The translations under genes were made by a program, and so were the position numbers. The notes beneath the pieces were generated by a model. That model had not been told where the DNA came from and did not search any database. It saw nothing but the letters and a program-made list of their open reading frames with translations. 64,000 nucleotides of DNA from the NCBI GenBank assembly GCA_030434875.1, contig JAUISW010000001.1:1127501-1191500 (forward strand), read 5' to 3'. Position 1 is the first letter of the stretch, and every line of letters begins with the position of its first letter. The stretch comes from Lachnospiraceae bacterium C1.1. GTDB lineage: Bacteria > Bacillota > Clostridia > Lachnospirales > Lachnospiraceae. Positions 1 through 8,748 of the stretch are shown piece after piece.

Positions 1-936
1 AAGAACTTCTTGTTTTGAAAACTTACCTATACGCTCGTTGACATATGTCTTAACAACATCATATGACGTGCTCTTAGACCCGGATATATAGGCTATAGAT
101 ACTCTGGCTTCAAATTCCTTATAGCAAGATAAAATTATACTAAGCATATATTTTATAAATGGCTTAGGGTCATTAGTTCCTTCATACCATCCTTGGTCTG
201 CCTTTTGAAGAGCGTCATAATATGCCTCTTTGGTATCTGCAATAGCTTTTTCAATACTGATATACTGCCCAACCATATATCCACTACGATAAAGCAATAA
301 TAATGTCATCAATCTGCTCATACGACCATTACCGTTATTAAACGGATGGATGCACAGGATATCAAGCAAGAAACAGGGTATGAGAATAAGCTCATCAACC
401 AGCTCTTTATCTAATGTCTCTTGGTATTTTTCACAAATAGCATCGATTGCAGATGGCGTCTCGTATGGCTCAAGTGGCTTAAACAAAACTATTTTCTCAC
501 CTGTTTCAAGCACCATATCAATTTCATTAGGTGTAGTTTTAAACTGTCCACCATAATTCAGAGTCGTATACTTCAACAAATCTCTGTGCATTTGAAGAAT
601 ATAATTACTACGTACCGGTATTACATCATAGTTTTCATGAACAAGATTCAACACATTACGATAACCAAGGATTTCTTCCTCATCCCTATTCTTTGGTGTT
701 GTCTTATCAGCCACAAGCTGTTTCAGTCTGGCATTCGTAGTAATAATACCTTCGATTCTATTGGAAGCTTCGGTACTCTGTATCTTAGCAATTTCAATAA
801 GCCTATTAAGCTCAACATGCTTTTGGCGTAAGTATAACTCCTGCTTTCCCTTATTCTCATGAATCTTTGAAATATAAGATATTATTTCATTGTCCCAAGT
901 CCTATTTGCAAGATAAGAATAATCAAATTGTCTCAT
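1..936 (-). CDS. Fic family protein (3' end outside window)
   Basis: The frame is open from an ATG at 936 to the left edge, giving 312 residues without the C-terminus. The Fic signature HPFNNGNGR sits at about residues 197-205, with the catalytic His at 197. An N-terminal helical region precedes it, including an STEASNRIEG stretch typical of stand-alone Fic proteins; this stretch resembles the inhibitory S/TxxxE(G/N) helix of class II Fic enzymes. Fic proteins usually transfer AMP to a hydroxyl side chain of a target protein. The target here is unknown. The gene lies downstream of an XRE regulator and a small membrane protein, and its promoter region holds five TTGGGA-type boxes. The motif is complete, so the enzyme is probably active. 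Confidence 0.9.
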   Translation of the reverse strand, partial: MRQFDYSYLANRTWDNEIISYISKIHENKGKQELYLRQKHVELNRLIEIAKIQSTEASNRIEGIITTNARLKQLVADKTTPKNRDEEEILGYRNVLNLVHENYDVIPVRSNYILQMHRDLLKYTTLNYGGQFKTTPNEIDMVLETGEKIVLFKPLEPYETPSAIDAICEKYQETLDKELVDELILIPCFLLDILCIHPFNNGNGRMSRLMTLLLLYRSGYMVGQYISIEKAIADTKEAYYDALQKADQGWYEGTNDPKPFIKYMLSIILSCYKEFEARVSIAYISGSKSTSYDVVKTYVNERIGKFSKQEVL

Positions 937-951
937 TGGCTAATACTTCTT

Positions 952-1076
952 TCTCCCAAGGAATATTATTATCGCCCAATCTTACATCTATTTTGGGAGA
1001 TATTTGTAAGTGTTGGGAGAATAATTCTACTCCAAATTATAATATTCTTTCTCCCAAATCACAATCAATTTTGGGA
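952..1076. promoter_or_regulatory. Cluster of TTGGGAGA boxes upstream of fic
   Basis: TCTCCCAA occurs at 952-959 and 1050-1057, TTGGGAGA at 993-1000 and 1013-1020, and TTGGGA at 1071-1076. The boxes form two inverted pairs within 125 bp directly upstream of the Fic start. Repetition and symmetry suggest an operator for an unidentified repressor; no binding protein can be named. Confidence 0.4.
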
Positions 1077-1304
1077 CTTATCGGTCAAAAAATCTTTTTC
1101 AATATCCGCTGTCTTGGCTATAGATTTTTGCTGCAAAACATCAAAAATCCCGCAAACAAGCCATTTAAATGTGGCTGCGACAAGGGCTGCTACATTCTCA
1201 TAAATGCTTGCTACTATCGTGATTATCAGGCTTAATAAGCTCATTACAATTATCATTGGAAGAATTATCGGTGCCAATAGGATTTTTACTAATACTCTAC
1301 TCAT
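1065..1304 (-). CDS. Small hydrophobic membrane protein
   Basis: A 79-residue protein. The ATG at 1304 was chosen because GGGAGG lies 7-8 bases upstream; a longer frame to 1331 has no such site. About residues 5-45 are almost entirely hydrophobic (one or two membrane segments), followed by a short FKWLVCGIF segment and a charged tail. The start lies 1 bp after the end of the XRE gene, so the two are probably co-transcribed. I do not recognise the family. Pieces of related genes recur at 33474-33517 (44 bp identical DNA) and near 53574-53640, so it belongs to a repeated, probably mobile, gene set. Confidence 0.5.
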   Translation of the reverse strand: MSRVLVKILLAPIILPMIIVMSLLSLIITIVASIYENVAALVAATFKWLVCGIFDVLQQKSIAKTADIEKDFLTDKSQN

Positions 1305-1305
1305 G

Positions 1306-1578
1306 TCAGATCCTCCCCTCACGCTTTTCATTTGCTACCTTATAGGCAATCAAACGAAGTACATAGTCAGGCATCTGTCTACGTCCAAGCTCCCACTCCT
1401 GCATAGTTCTATAAGGAACTCCAAGCCACTTGGCAAATTCTGTACGATTCATACCTGACTGTTCCCTGATTACTTTAAACATGTAAGCTGTCTTACGACG
1501 CTCAGCGTCTTTGTCATCCTTGTCAGTTCTTTCAACTTCAATCTGGATGCCTTCTACATCATAAATATCTTTCTTCAT
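1306..1578 (-). CDS. XRE-family helix-turn-helix regulator
   Basis: A 90-residue protein. An N-terminal charged segment precedes a helix-turn-helix at about residues 33-85, with the recognition-helix region VPYRTMQEWELGRR typical of Cro/C1 proteins. GGAGG lies upstream of the ATG at 1578. The gene is directly followed by the small membrane-protein gene and then fic. Nearly identical 17-bp direct repeats in its promoter suggest it controls its own transcription. Its target promoters beyond that are not known. Confidence 0.8.
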   Translation of the reverse strand: MKKDIYDVEGIQIEVERTDKDDKDAERRKTAYMFKVIREQSGMNRTEFAKWLGVPYRTMQEWELGRRQMPDYVLRLIAYKVANEKREGRI

Positions 1579-1592
1579 AGGCTACCTCCATC

Positions 1593-1646
1593 AATGTAGT
1601 CAATGCGTGTATTTATCTACCCTCATTTTAATGTAGTCATTGCGTG
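1593..1646 (-). promoter_or_regulatory. Direct-repeat operator/promoter of the XRE gene
   Basis: On the minus strand the 17-mers CACGCAATGACTACATT (1646-1630) and CACGCATTGACTACATT (1609-1593) differ at one base and are 37 bp apart. A TTGACA (-35) adjoins the distal copy, with a TTAAAAT-like -10 about 17 bp on. The arrangement fits autoregulation by the XRE protein. Binding is inferred. Confidence 0.5.
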
Positions 1647-2018
1647 CATGTCAATGCAAAAAATAAAGCTGACTGCTAAACCGGTTCGAAAGTCAAGGAC
1701 TTTTTTGTGACAGATTTTAAGGTTGAATGGAATCATAATAGACAGTGCAAAAATATATATGACAGTGATGGATTTTAAGTAGTACTACGATAGGCTTTAG
1801 GTTGACAGTAGTACTTTTTTATAGCTTTTTGTAGGGGATAATGATAGAGGGTACAACAAATAGGCCAGAGGATTCCCTGGCAATCAAAAAGCTGTACCGT
1901 CAGAGAGTGAGGTGAACTCGCATTTGCGATAAGCCAGACCCTTACTGCCACGATACAGCTGCGTTTATTATACAGCTGTAAAGTATTTAAAAATATAAGA
2001 TTTTGAAGAATATATAGA

Positions 2019-3338
2019 TCAGAACAGTTCGTTCATCATGAATACATAACTTAATTCAGTATATTTTCTCCATGCAAGTGGTTCTTTAAGCTCAGAGCGT
2101 TTGTCTTCTGTAAGTGACTTTATGAACTGAAGAGCGCTCTTGGCCTTTTCCAGGACAGCCTGCATTTTTGTGATCTGATTAGATGCTGTCATTTCCTTAT
2201 CCTTCCACTTATCTATTACTGACTTAAGAAGGCGTTGGTCACGAAGTATTACTTTTTCAGGATCAACAAGCCGTTTTTCTTCACGATGCTTTTGGGATGC
2301 TTCTCTGCGAGCTGCAGCTTCTTCATCAGCATATCTGCGTCTTACTTTCTTTAAATCACCACCTGTCATCATAATTGATGCAGGAACACCAAAGTAGTTG
2401 TCAAGTGGATAAACTCCCGTTGTGGCATACTGATAGAATTCCTCAGGAGTAAGTCCTGCAAGATCATACTGATAATGCTCTGAATTGTGTGCCTTAAGGT
2501 AACCATCCACAAGCTGTCTTGCAGACGTAAAATCCCTGCACATAGCAACCATATCGAGGATGGCTGTTTTAAGCCTCCCAAAGAAGCTCTCCATAGGTGC
2601 GTTATCCTGAGAATTGCCTCTGGCTGATACAGACTGTACAAAGCCATCATCGTGAAGTAGCTCAGTAAAGGAAGTGGCAAGGTACTGGCTCCCCTGATCA
2701 TGGTGCACATAAACTTCATTGGTCCTCATGACTTCCGCAAGTTCGCCAGCATGACCACTCATCATATCCCGGTAGGCTTCTTCTACGAGTTTTAGAGACA
2801 TATATCTCCCTATGCTCCAACCAAGGTTTTCACGAGTATAGGCATCTCTGAATACGCACAGATAAAATGTGGTCCGATATTCACCATAGTAAAGATATGT
2901 TATATCTGAAAGAATGACTCTTCGCGGAGCGATGAAGAAGTTCTGGTTCACCGCATTTACCGGCGCCGCGCACACGTGATTATGTGATGCCTGATGCTTA
3001 TATGCATCTTTATGCGGCATCTGTGCCTGTATGTTCATCTCAGCCATAAGCGCCGCTATCTTTTTGGTATTCACAGTCCTGCCAAATCTTCTAAAAAGCT
3101 CCACCCTGAATGTCCTTTTCCCAGGAACCACGCCATTTCTGGCAATGATAATCCTACGCATAAGTTCTTTGATTGCATCCCTGTCGGCTTTTTTCTCCGC
3201 CTGTTTTCCAAATATATCTTCCTTACGGCCTTTCCATGCATAGTAGCCAGAGTCAGACACTCCAAACATACGCAGGCATTGTGAAACGTTATACCCATTG
3301 AGTTTCGACTTCTGCTTATTTATAAATGAATCAACCAT
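2019..3338 (-). CDS. IS3-like DDE transposase (third gene of transposon)
   Basis: A 439-residue protein. The rve integrase core spans about residues 130-310, with DDE residues visible as LSDITYLYYG (Asp), HHDQGSQY (Asp) and NAPMESFFGRLK (Glu). It starts with a short helix-turn-helix-like region (VSQCLRMFGVSDSGYYAWKG) as in IS3 OrfB proteins. It carries a C-terminal extension of about 120 charged, coiled-coil-like residues that ordinary IS150/IS3 OrfB proteins (about 280 residues) lack. It starts 35 bp after the 151-residue gene. All catalytic residues are present, so it may be active. Confidence 0.85.
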   Translation of the reverse strand: MVDSFINKQKSKLNGYNVSQCLRMFGVSDSGYYAWKGRKEDIFGKQAEKKADRDAIKELMRRIIIARNGVVPGKRTFRVELFRRFGRTVNTKKIAALMAEMNIQAQMPHKDAYKHQASHNHVCAAPVNAVNQNFFIAPRRVILSDITYLYYGEYRTTFYLCVFRDAYTRENLGWSIGRYMSLKLVEEAYRDMMSGHAGELAEVMRTNEVYVHHDQGSQYLATSFTELLHDDGFVQSVSARGNSQDNAPMESFFGRLKTAILDMVAMCRDFTSARQLVDGYLKAHNSEHYQYDLAGLTPEEFYQYATTGVYPLDNYFGVPASIMMTGGDLKKVRRRYADEEAAARREASQKHREEKRLVDPEKVILRDQRLLKSVIDKWKDKEMTASNQITKMQAVLEKAKSALQFIKSLTEDKRSELKEPLAWRKYTELSYVFMMNELF

Positions 3339-3373
3339 AACAAATCTGTCTGCCCGGATTTCCTTTTCCTCAA

Positions 3374-3829
3374 TCAGGTAAAGTACTCCTCCAATTCGGA
3401 TCGGATTTTTTTTTGAGCCAAAAGCATTTCTTCAAGATAGTGGTTACGCGCTACAAGATATGCCCGTTCTTCTTCTGGCGTGAGATTTCCCATCTGTTCA
3501 CGGGAGACGGAGCCGTCATAATTCGTCTCATCTACAGTAAAAAGTTTGTTGTCTCTGGCCTTCTGCATTACGCGCTTTCCGGCTGAATAGGCTCGGTCTT
3601 CTCCCAAGATATTTGTGTCAAATCCAAGCGCATTATAAGCCTGAACATATGTCATTCCTTCATCATGGATTTTCTTGTACAGGGCAATGTCAAAGTCTTT
3701 AGAGTAGAAGATCCTGTCCTCTTTGAAGCCAGTAACAAACTCATTATCGAGAAAGGGAATGATCTTTTCATCAGGTCTGTCACTGCCGTCCTCATATTTA
3801 TACTTTTTTGAATGATCCACCAGTTTCAT
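3374..3829 (-). CDS. Transposon-encoded helical accessory protein
   Basis: A 151-residue acidic, mostly helical protein lying between the two transposase genes. It overlaps the end of the upstream transposase gene by 32 bp and ends 35 bp before the next, so translation is probably coupled. The central part (about residues 50-75, YKKIHDEGMTYVQAYNALGF) reads like a homeodomain-like helix-turn-helix, suggesting an OrfA-type DNA-binding partner. No catalytic motif is visible. The role is inferred from position. Confidence 0.65.
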   Translation of the reverse strand: MKLVDHSKKYKYEDGSDRPDEKIIPFLDNEFVTGFKEDRIFYSKDFDIALYKKIHDEGMTYVQAYNALGFDTNILGEDRAYSAGKRVMQKARDNKLFTVDETNYDGSVSREQMGNLTPEEERAYLVARNHYLEEMLLAQKKIRSELEEYFT

Positions 3830-5750
3830 CGTTTAATCCCCCAATACTTTTTTCTGTAAACTCCTTATAGCTTCTTGCAGCCATGTGAGCGTTTTTTGCT
3901 GACTTTACCTTCATCTTTTCAAAGCGTTCTTCTTCTCTCGCCAGATATTTGGCGAATTCTGCTTCACTCATCTGTTCCAGGTATTGTTCATACTCTGCAG
4001 GTGTCATCTTTTCTCTATCCCACATGCCTCTTTCATTATTATAGTAAAAGCCATATCTATCAATACATTCCTGCAACTCATCCAAAGATTTACAAGCTTC
4101 ATAAGGGCACTCATCTTTAAAATGTCCAAAGAATGATTCCTGAACTGCATTATCCCAGCAGTTCCCGCGTCTTGACATTGACTGCGTAAGTTCTCGTTCA
4201 ACAACTGCAGCCTGAAAGTCATCACTCATGTAAAGTATGCCCTGGTCGGAATGAAGTATTGCACCACTTTTGGCAGGGTAAGAATCCATTGCGGCCAGGG
4301 TATCAAGCGCAAGCTGAAGATCATTGTTTTCACTAATAATGAAGCATATGAGTCTGCCTGTAACCGGATCCACAGATGCTGAACCATAGGCACGCAGACC
4401 ATCACCATAGTCAAGATATGTCACATCTGTAAGCCTTATTTCATTGGGTCTGTGAAGCCTGAATCTCCGCATGATGAGGTTGGCTTTTTGGTTTCTCGCT
4501 ATGAGTTCTTTCATTGCTTTTCTATTCCGGCTGGGACGTCTTATTGTTGTTCGGATTCCGTATTTATTCATAAGCCTGCGTATCTTGTACATGCTAAAAG
4601 ACTGTCCGGTAACCCTTGGCATAAGCATATATACCTGGCGTATACCTTTCTCAAAGCCTTTGTATGCAAGTACCTGGCGAATTATTACTATATCTTCCTC
4701 ATCTCTGCGACACCTGTTAATTTTGCCTGTTCCATATGTTTCATTATGTAGCAGTGCGTAATAGCGGCTTTTTGATAAATCCATCAGTTTCAGTATCCTT
4801 TTTCTGGAATAGTATCCCCAAGGATCACTGGGGAGTCCATCTACCCATCGACAAACTTTGCGCTGAATATCATAATTGTCAGTTTTGAATATCTGTCCTA
4901 ATTCGCAAAAACCTTTTCTTACTTCCTGGAACATCATAGAAGCCCGTCTATTCTGTATCTCCAAAATGCCTTCATTACATGGAATAACCTCTGTCTCCAA
5001 AGGCTTCCATGCTTGCAAAGATGAATTGATCCGCGTTTTACTCCAGGTATTCACCAAGCTATCATCAATTCCGTATATCTCAAAAATCTTTGAAAGCGGA
5101 ATGGGTATCATGTATACCTCATTAAAGAAGGCATTTTTCATGTACAGATTTCCACGTACTATCTTTTCTACATAGGGATTCTCTAAGAGCTTTGGAGAGG
5201 CTGCAGAAACATGATACTCGACTTTTGAAACACCTTCAGACGCAGCATATCGTCTGAATATTTCTCTCTTAAAAGCCTGTTCCAATCTGACGATTCTTTC
5301 ACATCCGACATCAAGTGGATCAATCCCATTGCGCCTTAACATATCTTCAATTGATGTGTCAGGGTAAGCTTCCATTAATTCTTGGCGAAATCCGGGATCT
5401 ATCGTCATTCCGAATCCTCGTTTCTTTCTGTAAAACTTCCCTGACAGTATCAAAGGATTAGTTTCTTTATATTCCGGATCTATTTCAGGGTGAGATTTTT
5501 CTGTAGGCAGAGGATATCCGCCGTATTTGAATCTTGCACATATATCTTTAAATGAATGGGATAAGAGGTCTATTGCCAGAATATCAACTTTCTTAAGCTC
5601 TTCCTCTATGGTTTCAGGGGTAGGGTTTTCTTTCCATTTTTCGAAGAGTTTTATCCTAAAGGGAAGTGTAAATCCCACTGTTTCACCATAGATGGTTTCG
5701 ACAACCGGATTATCATTTAGCTTTTTTCTGTTTATATCCCTTCCATACAT
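3798..5750 (-). CDS. Large DDE transposase (first gene of transposon)
   Basis: A 650-residue protein from the ATG at 5750, which follows an AGGAGG at 11 bp; a longer frame to 5801 would overlap the end hairpin. The N-terminal 300 residues are unlike standard IS3 proteins and not recognised. From about residue 330 it follows the IS3 OrfB plan: a helix-turn-helix, then an rve core with LTDVTYLDYG, LHSDQGILYMS and NAVQESFFGHFK supplying the DDE triad. A 70-residue charged tail follows. It shares the core layout of the 439-residue transposase 0.4 kb downstream, so the element carries two different DDE enzymes. Confidence 0.85.
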   Translation of the reverse strand: MYGRDINRKKLNDNPVVETIYGETVGFTLPFRIKLFEKWKENPTPETIEEELKKVDILAIDLLSHSFKDICARFKYGGYPLPTEKSHPEIDPEYKETNPLILSGKFYRKKRGFGMTIDPGFRQELMEAYPDTSIEDMLRRNGIDPLDVGCERIVRLEQAFKREIFRRYAASEGVSKVEYHVSAASPKLLENPYVEKIVRGNLYMKNAFFNEVYMIPIPLSKIFEIYGIDDSLVNTWSKTRINSSLQAWKPLETEVIPCNEGILEIQNRRASMMFQEVRKGFCELGQIFKTDNYDIQRKVCRWVDGLPSDPWGYYSRKRILKLMDLSKSRYYALLHNETYGTGKINRCRRDEEDIVIIRQVLAYKGFEKGIRQVYMLMPRVTGQSFSMYKIRRLMNKYGIRTTIRRPSRNRKAMKELIARNQKANLIMRRFRLHRPNEIRLTDVTYLDYGDGLRAYGSASVDPVTGRLICFIISENNDLQLALDTLAAMDSYPAKSGAILHSDQGILYMSDDFQAAVVERELTQSMSRRGNCWDNAVQESFFGHFKDECPYEACKSLDELQECIDRYGFYYNNERGMWDREKMTPAEYEQYLEQMSEAEFAKYLAREEERFEKMKVKSAKNAHMAARSYKEFTEKSIGGLNDETGGSFKKV

Positions 5751-5963
5751 TATGATAGATTCCTCCTGACAATAGAAATACCCAGACAATGGGTATTTCA
5801 ACTGTCATGTTGAAGTCCATCATCTGGGTATCAGTTTATGCCATAATCGACAATCAGCTTCTTTTACGGGATCTCTATCATAAAAATGTATCTCCCTTTT
5901 TACAAAAGTGTTCCTATATGCACAAACTTGAAGTTGTGCGATTAACTTCCGTTTGTTCTTCCA

Positions 5964-6887
5964 TCAAGGATTATGTATTACATTTCTCTTTCCACTATTG
6001 GCAGTTCCTCTTACTTCTTCGTGGTAAAAGTAATCTACGATTGTTGGATGTCCTTTCTCTACTCTCTCATACGGAGTTTCATTATCAACAAACCTGCAAT
6101 CATACTTTTTAGCCAGCTCTTCTGCTTTCTTTTCCAACGCTTCAAAATAGCTGCGGTTCTTTTTGTTATAAATTTCGTCATACAGCGGCACCAGATCCGG
6201 ATGTTTATCGGAAATGTATTTCATGATATCTGCCTTAAAACCTCCGCGAAGATTCAGATTCTCAAGCCATACAAGGTCACACTGATCTTTTGTCCTGTCT
6301 ATGATTGCTTCTATATCCGTAATCCCCGGGAACACGGGTGAAATGAAGCAAATTGTACGAATGCCTGCCGCATATACCTCTTTCATTGCAGCAAGCCTTC
6401 TTTCTATGCTTACTGCCGCATCCATATCATCTTTAAACTCTTCATCGAGAGTATTGATTGACCATGATACTGTAAGTCTGCTATTTTCATTGATTTCTTT
6501 TAGCAGATCCAGATCTCTTAGTACAAGGTCTGACTTTGTGCAGATAAGTATGTCCGCACCACTGTCCTTTAGTTCTTCCAGAAGTCTTCTTGTATTTTTA
6601 TATGTTTCCTCTAGCGGATTATAACCATCCGTAACTGTTCCAATGATCACCTTCTGGCCGGCATACTTCTTTGGATTCTTTATTTCAGGCCAGTCTTTCA
6701 CATCCATGAAGGTTCCCCATTCCTCCGTATGCCCTGTAAAGCGTTTCATAAAAGATGCGTAGCAGTATTTACAGGCATGGGGACACCCCACATAGGGATT
6801 CACCGAATATCCTCCAATAGGAGTATTCGATTTTGTCATTACACTTTTTGTTTCTATATGATTTACTTTGATTTTTGGTTGTTCCAT
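5964..6887 (-). CDS. Radical SAM mobile pair protein B
   Basis: A 307-residue radical SAM enzyme. CPHACKYC (about residues 34-41) binds the 4Fe-4S cluster that cleaves S-adenosylmethionine. The Elp3/SPL-like core continues with GTVTDGYNPLEE and the KSDLVLRD segment. It overlaps the end of the upstream radical SAM gene by 25 bp. The linked trio (MarR, radical SAM A, radical SAM B) matches the family NCBI names radical SAM mobile pair, whose reaction is unknown. Both proteins resemble spore photoproduct lyase-like enzymes, but substrate and product cannot be inferred from the sequence. Confidence 0.85.
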   Translation of the reverse strand: MEQPKIKVNHIETKSVMTKSNTPIGGYSVNPYVGCPHACKYCYASFMKRFTGHTEEWGTFMDVKDWPEIKNPKKYAGQKVIIGTVTDGYNPLEETYKNTRRLLEELKDSGADILICTKSDLVLRDLDLLKEINENSRLTVSWSINTLDEEFKDDMDAAVSIERRLAAMKEVYAAGIRTICFISPVFPGITDIEAIIDRTKDQCDLVWLENLNLRGGFKADIMKYISDKHPDLVPLYDEIYNKKNRSYFEALEKKAEELAKKYDCRFVDNETPYERVEKGHPTIVDYFYHEEVRGTANSGKRNVIHNP

Positions 6888-7561
6888 ATCCTCTGCTCCT
6901 CCAACACTTTGTTAAAAGCATCCGGCATTTCCTGTATCATTTCTTCTCCCATAATCGGAACAAGATCTTCTTTCCAGAATACAGGAATGTTCAGTTCATG
7001 AGCCTGTTCTGTCAATGAATAAGCCCACCCGGGATCTGTTTTAACAGTCCTGCTCTTTGCACCTGTCATGGTTCCCACCACAATCCAGTCAATGCCTGTA
7101 AGATCAACCTTACCCGGATCATCGAACAAAGGCTCAAAGGTAACATGATATTTTTTTGCCTTCACATTGCTCCGCAGTGCATCAATACGCCATAACTCAG
7201 ACTTTCTCGTAACTGTAACGCCAAACCATGCATTATCAAGATCTGTTTCAAAAGACAGAAGATCCGGTCGTTTGGTAAGAAAAAGAAACTGGTGCTGAGG
7301 ATTCTCTGCTATCTTATTAAAGACTTCCTCTCTCCATTCCTCATGCCAGCCCGAGAGATCGCTCATGCCGGTCAGCAGAAAATTCTGCGGCTTTTTCTTT
7401 TCCATCATACGAAGCTTTCCTTGAAAAAACTGTGGCTTTTCAAAATCATCTATGATGTGATAACGCCTCGTATTGTTTCTGGCATAGCAGTACGGACATC
7501 CAACAGTGCACCCTATAACAAGATTCATGTTCTGAATCTGATCTTTAATACAGATACTCAT
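6863..7561 (-). CDS. Radical SAM mobile pair protein A
   Basis: A 232-residue protein. CTVGCPYC at about residues 18-25 supplies the three cluster cysteines, and FLLTGMSDLSGWHEEW follows the DUF5131/phage Gp37-like radical SAM pattern. The ATG overlaps the stop of the MarR gene (ATGA, 7558-7561), and the gene overlaps protein B by 25 bp, so the three genes are one tightly coupled operon. The Trp/Asp-rich C-terminal half is typical of the family. Function is unknown. The fixed pairing of two short radical SAM enzymes suggests they act together on one substrate. Confidence 0.85.
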   Translation of the reverse strand: MSICIKDQIQNMNLVIGCTVGCPYCYARNNTRRYHIIDDFEKPQFFQGKLRMMEKKKPQNFLLTGMSDLSGWHEEWREEVFNKIAENPQHQFLFLTKRPDLLSFETDLDNAWFGVTVTRKSELWRIDALRSNVKAKKYHVTFEPLFDDPGKVDLTGIDWIVVGTMTGAKSRTVKTDPGWAYSLTEQAHELNIPVFWKEDLVPIMGEEMIQEMPDAFNKVLEEQRIWNNQKSK

Positions 7562-7995
7562 TTGTCACTCCATTCCTCAAGGTTTACCCTGATGCGGTTA
7601 AGATACTCTTCAAACTGAAGAATCTCTTTATCCGTAAAATCACGATAATAAATATTCCCCATCTCATTTGATACGGAGTCATAAGCTTCTTTAAGTTCTT
7701 TGGCTTTATCTGTGAGGAACAGAAGAGTTTTTCTCTTATCAGCTTCATCAGTTTTGCGGCTTATCAGTCCGTTTTTTTCCATCCGCTCAAGCATGGTTGT
7801 AAGTGAAGTAATTGCAAGTCCGCTTTTCTCGGAAATAATTTTAATAGGAACACCATCTTCCTGCCATAAGACATAAAGAATCCTTCCCTGAGCTCCGTTA
7901 AATGCATCAATGTTTTTTTCTGCCAGTATCCTTTCAAATATACGATCACCCAGCTGTTTTATTTTTGTAACAAGAAATCCACCATTTGTCTTCAT
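7558..7995 (-). CDS. MarR-family regulator of the radical SAM pair
   Basis: A 145-residue winged helix-turn-helix protein. The helix-turn-helix (IKIISEKSGLAITSLTTMLE) lies near residues 52-72, followed by the wing RKTDEADKRKTLLFLT. It is first in the operon with the two radical SAM genes. The start at 7995 is 5 bp from a 43-bp palindrome whose arm contains the AGGAG ribosome site, so binding there would block both transcription and translation start. The ligand that would relieve repression is unknown. Confidence 0.9.
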   Translation of the reverse strand: MKTNGGFLVTKIKQLGDRIFERILAEKNIDAFNGAQGRILYVLWQEDGVPIKIISEKSGLAITSLTTMLERMEKNGLISRKTDEADKRKTLLFLTDKAKELKEAYDSVSNEMGNIYYRDFTDKEILQFEEYLNRIRVNLEEWSDK

Positions 7996-8000
7996 AATTT

Positions 8001-8043
8001 AATACTCCTATATCGTAGTTTTATACTACGATATAGGAGTATT
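8001..8043. promoter_or_regulatory. Perfect 19-bp-arm palindrome, probable MarR operator
   Basis: The arms 8001-8019 and 8025-8043 are exact reverse complements (each contains TATCGTAGT or its complement) around a 5-bp centre. The minus-strand arm nearest the MarR start contains AGGAG, 9 bp before the ATG. Symmetry, length and position point to an autoregulatory operator. As RNA it would also form a hairpin hiding the ribosome site. Confidence 0.7.
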
Positions 8044-8133
8044 TTTGTCAAGCATACATATCATAACTTCCGATATAATCGTCCACGTCACATTGCAAAA
8101 GCTGAATCGTATCTTCAACAGAGATTTTCCTTT

Positions 8134-8727
8134 TTATAAGTTTTTTGCAATTTCAAATACTTTTCTTAGATACTTACCAGCGTTTTTATCCCGGTTAGCA
8201 TCATTACCATAGCCTCTGGTCATCTCATCAAAAGCATATACTTCGCAGGTTTTTGCTCTATTTCTGATCCGGTCACCAATCATAACTGTCTTCATTGCTT
8301 CCAGCTGATCTCTTCTTACCTTATCTTTTAATGACCCACCCATGGTAATCAAAAATAATGCTTTTTCCAGACATTCCATGGATGTTTTATCCCCATATGC
8401 AAATCCGTAAGTCCATACCCGTTGAAACCATCCCTCTAACATAGCAGGAGACGAAGTCCAAAAATCAGGGTAAATAAAAGCTATCGCATCTGCTTCATTT
8501 ATCTTTTTCTGCTCAAAAAGAACATCCTCCGATACAGGACTATCCAAATTATAAAATCCTTCTCTTATATACTCTTTTTCCGACATCACGGGATTGAATC
8601 CATCTGCATACAGATCAGAAATCTCATATGAATGTCCTGCACTCTCCAGTCCTTTGATAAAAGCTTCTTTCACTTCATATGTGAAACTATTTTTACTTGG
8701 ATGACAATATACAATGAATACCTTCAT
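8134..8727 (-). CDS. Flavodoxin-fold NAD(P)H oxidoreductase
   Basis: A 197-residue protein of the NQO/MdaB-like (Flavodoxin_2) family. The N-terminus KVFIVYCHPSKNSFTYEV forms the FMN/FAD phosphate-binding loop. FIYPDFWTSSPAMLEGWFQR is the family's diagnostic central motif, and LFLITMGG follows. Such enzymes pass two electrons from NAD(P)H to quinones or other acceptors. It stands alone between the MarR/radical SAM operon and an acetyltransferase gene, on the same strand; the 21-bp gap to the latter suggests co-transcription. Confidence 0.88.
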   Translation of the reverse strand: MKVFIVYCHPSKNSFTYEVKEAFIKGLESAGHSYEISDLYADGFNPVMSEKEYIREGFYNLDSPVSEDVLFEQKKINEADAIAFIYPDFWTSSPAMLEGWFQRVWTYGFAYGDKTSMECLEKALFLITMGGSLKDKVRRDQLEAMKTVMIGDRIRNRAKTCEVYAFDEMTRGYGNDANRDKNAGKYLRKVFEIAKNL

Positions 8728-8748
8728 TTCATACTCCTTTACCTATGG

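Larger units (their letters stand above)
1700..5810 (-). mobile_element. Three-gene transposon with two DDE transposases
   Basis: Three co-directional genes (650, 151 and 439 residues) overlap or nearly touch and form one operon. The first and third each carry a complete rve-type DDE triad. The left flank has (T/A)GACAG sites at 1708, 1740, 1760 and 1803. The right flank has the inverse ACTGTCA at 5801-5807 next to a 10-bp-arm hairpin (5775-5799). Such repeated subterminal sites in opposite orientation are what transposase-binding ends look like. Exact termini and a target duplication could not be fixed, so the limits are approximate. The 370 bases from 1647 to 2018 hold only this end region and a structured stretch (1888-1958, arms AGCTGTACCGT / ACGATACAGCT). 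Confidence 0.65.

Noticed and set aside
5964..7561. Radical SAM pair as maturases for the exporter's precursors
   Set aside because: They lie 35 kb away, have their own MarR operon and resemble a known stand-alone mobile pair with no precursor-recognition domain.
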